Assembly: GCA_945903925.1 (NCBI GenBank)
Contig: CAMDPJ010000155.1
Coordinates: forward strand, 1 to 5,700
Direction: 5' to 3'
DNA: 5,700 bases
From: Chryseobacterium gleum
Lineage (GTDB): Bacteria; Bacteroidota; Bacteroidia; Flavobacteriales_C; GCA-002722245
The position numbers were made by a program, and so were the translations under genes. Each line of letters starts with the position of its first letter. Positions within the stretch are counted from its first letter, which is position 1. This document shows positions 5,587-5,700 of the stretch, piece by piece. The notes under the pieces were generated by a model. That model saw nothing but the letters and a program-made list of their open reading frames with translations, ran no database searches and was not told where the DNA came from.

Positions 5587-5700
5587 TTATAATTTAGGTG
5601 TTTTTCCTTGTAAACGAAGGAGGAAGTAGTAAAACAAAGTTTTATATGCATTTTTTATCGCATTGGGCGATACACGTGGTGAGGGCGCCGAATAATGAAT
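5587..5700 (-). CDS. C-terminal end of an unidentified protein, possibly a glycosyltransferase (cut by window edge)
   Basis: The minus strand is open from the right edge to a TAA at 5589-5587 and gives 37 residues ending LRLQGKTPKL. The segment begins IHYSAPSPRVSPNAIKNAYK and continues with an aromatic helix-like stretch TLFYYFLLRL. The composition looks like a genuine protein tail with basic and aromatic residues. Its stop is only 3 nt ahead of the STELLO-type start, the spacing expected of operon neighbours. I suspect the tail of a family 2-like glycosyltransferase or another polysaccharide enzyme because of the context, but no catalytic motif lies in the visible part. Identification needs the sequence to the right. 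Confidence 0.65.
   Translation of the reverse strand: MHYSAPSPRVSPNAIKNAYKTLFYYFLLRLQGKTPKL

Noticed and set aside
1..5700. CRISPR array, tRNA, rRNA or phage genes
   Set aside because: No regularly spaced direct repeats, no tRNA or rRNA-like segments and no phage protein motifs were seen on either strand.

Overview
The window looks like chromosomal DNA from a member of the Bacteroidota. It is AT-rich, the genes lack Shine-Dalgarno sites, promoter-like TAnnTTTG boxes are present, and the gene content fits: a bacillithiol deacetylase of the BshB1 type, a Bacteroidota-style CcmB, and an FkbH/STELLO polysaccharide locus. No species can be named from the sequence alone.

Left part (1-950): the 5' end of a type I glyceraldehyde-3-phosphate dehydrogenase gene runs off the left edge on the minus strand, with a good Bacteroidota-type promoter. 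A gene-free stretch of about 410 bases follows. It carries a perfect 50-bp inverted repeat (351-400 / 463-512) around a 62-nt spacer, and each arm is itself a small hairpin, like a paired REP element. Next comes a small minus-strand MmcQ/YjbR-family gene, which points away from the following gene.

Middle (955-2810): bshB1 (bacillithiol biosynthesis) and ccmB (haem/cytochrome c maturation permease) overlap by one base and are probably translationally coupled. The CcmB is about 80-90 residues longer than usual. The extra part is a soluble domain between transmembrane helices 5 and 6, and I read it as a CcmE-like or other OB fold without the haem-binding histidine. This is the most unusual protein feature here. 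After ccmB lies the promoter and first ~45 codons of a P-loop ATPase gene that stops abruptly at about 2800, where it meets the 3' end of a convergent gene.

Right part (2781-5700), all minus strand: the C-terminal end of an unidentified protein, a STELLO-type (DUF288) glycosyltransferase 3 nt downstream of it, an intrinsic terminator, and an FkbH-like HAD-IIIC protein. This looks like the distal end of a surface-polysaccharide operon. Its last gene reads into the remains of the ATPase gene and takes its stop codon there, so ~2800 marks an old recombination or deletion joint between the ccm side and the polysaccharide side.
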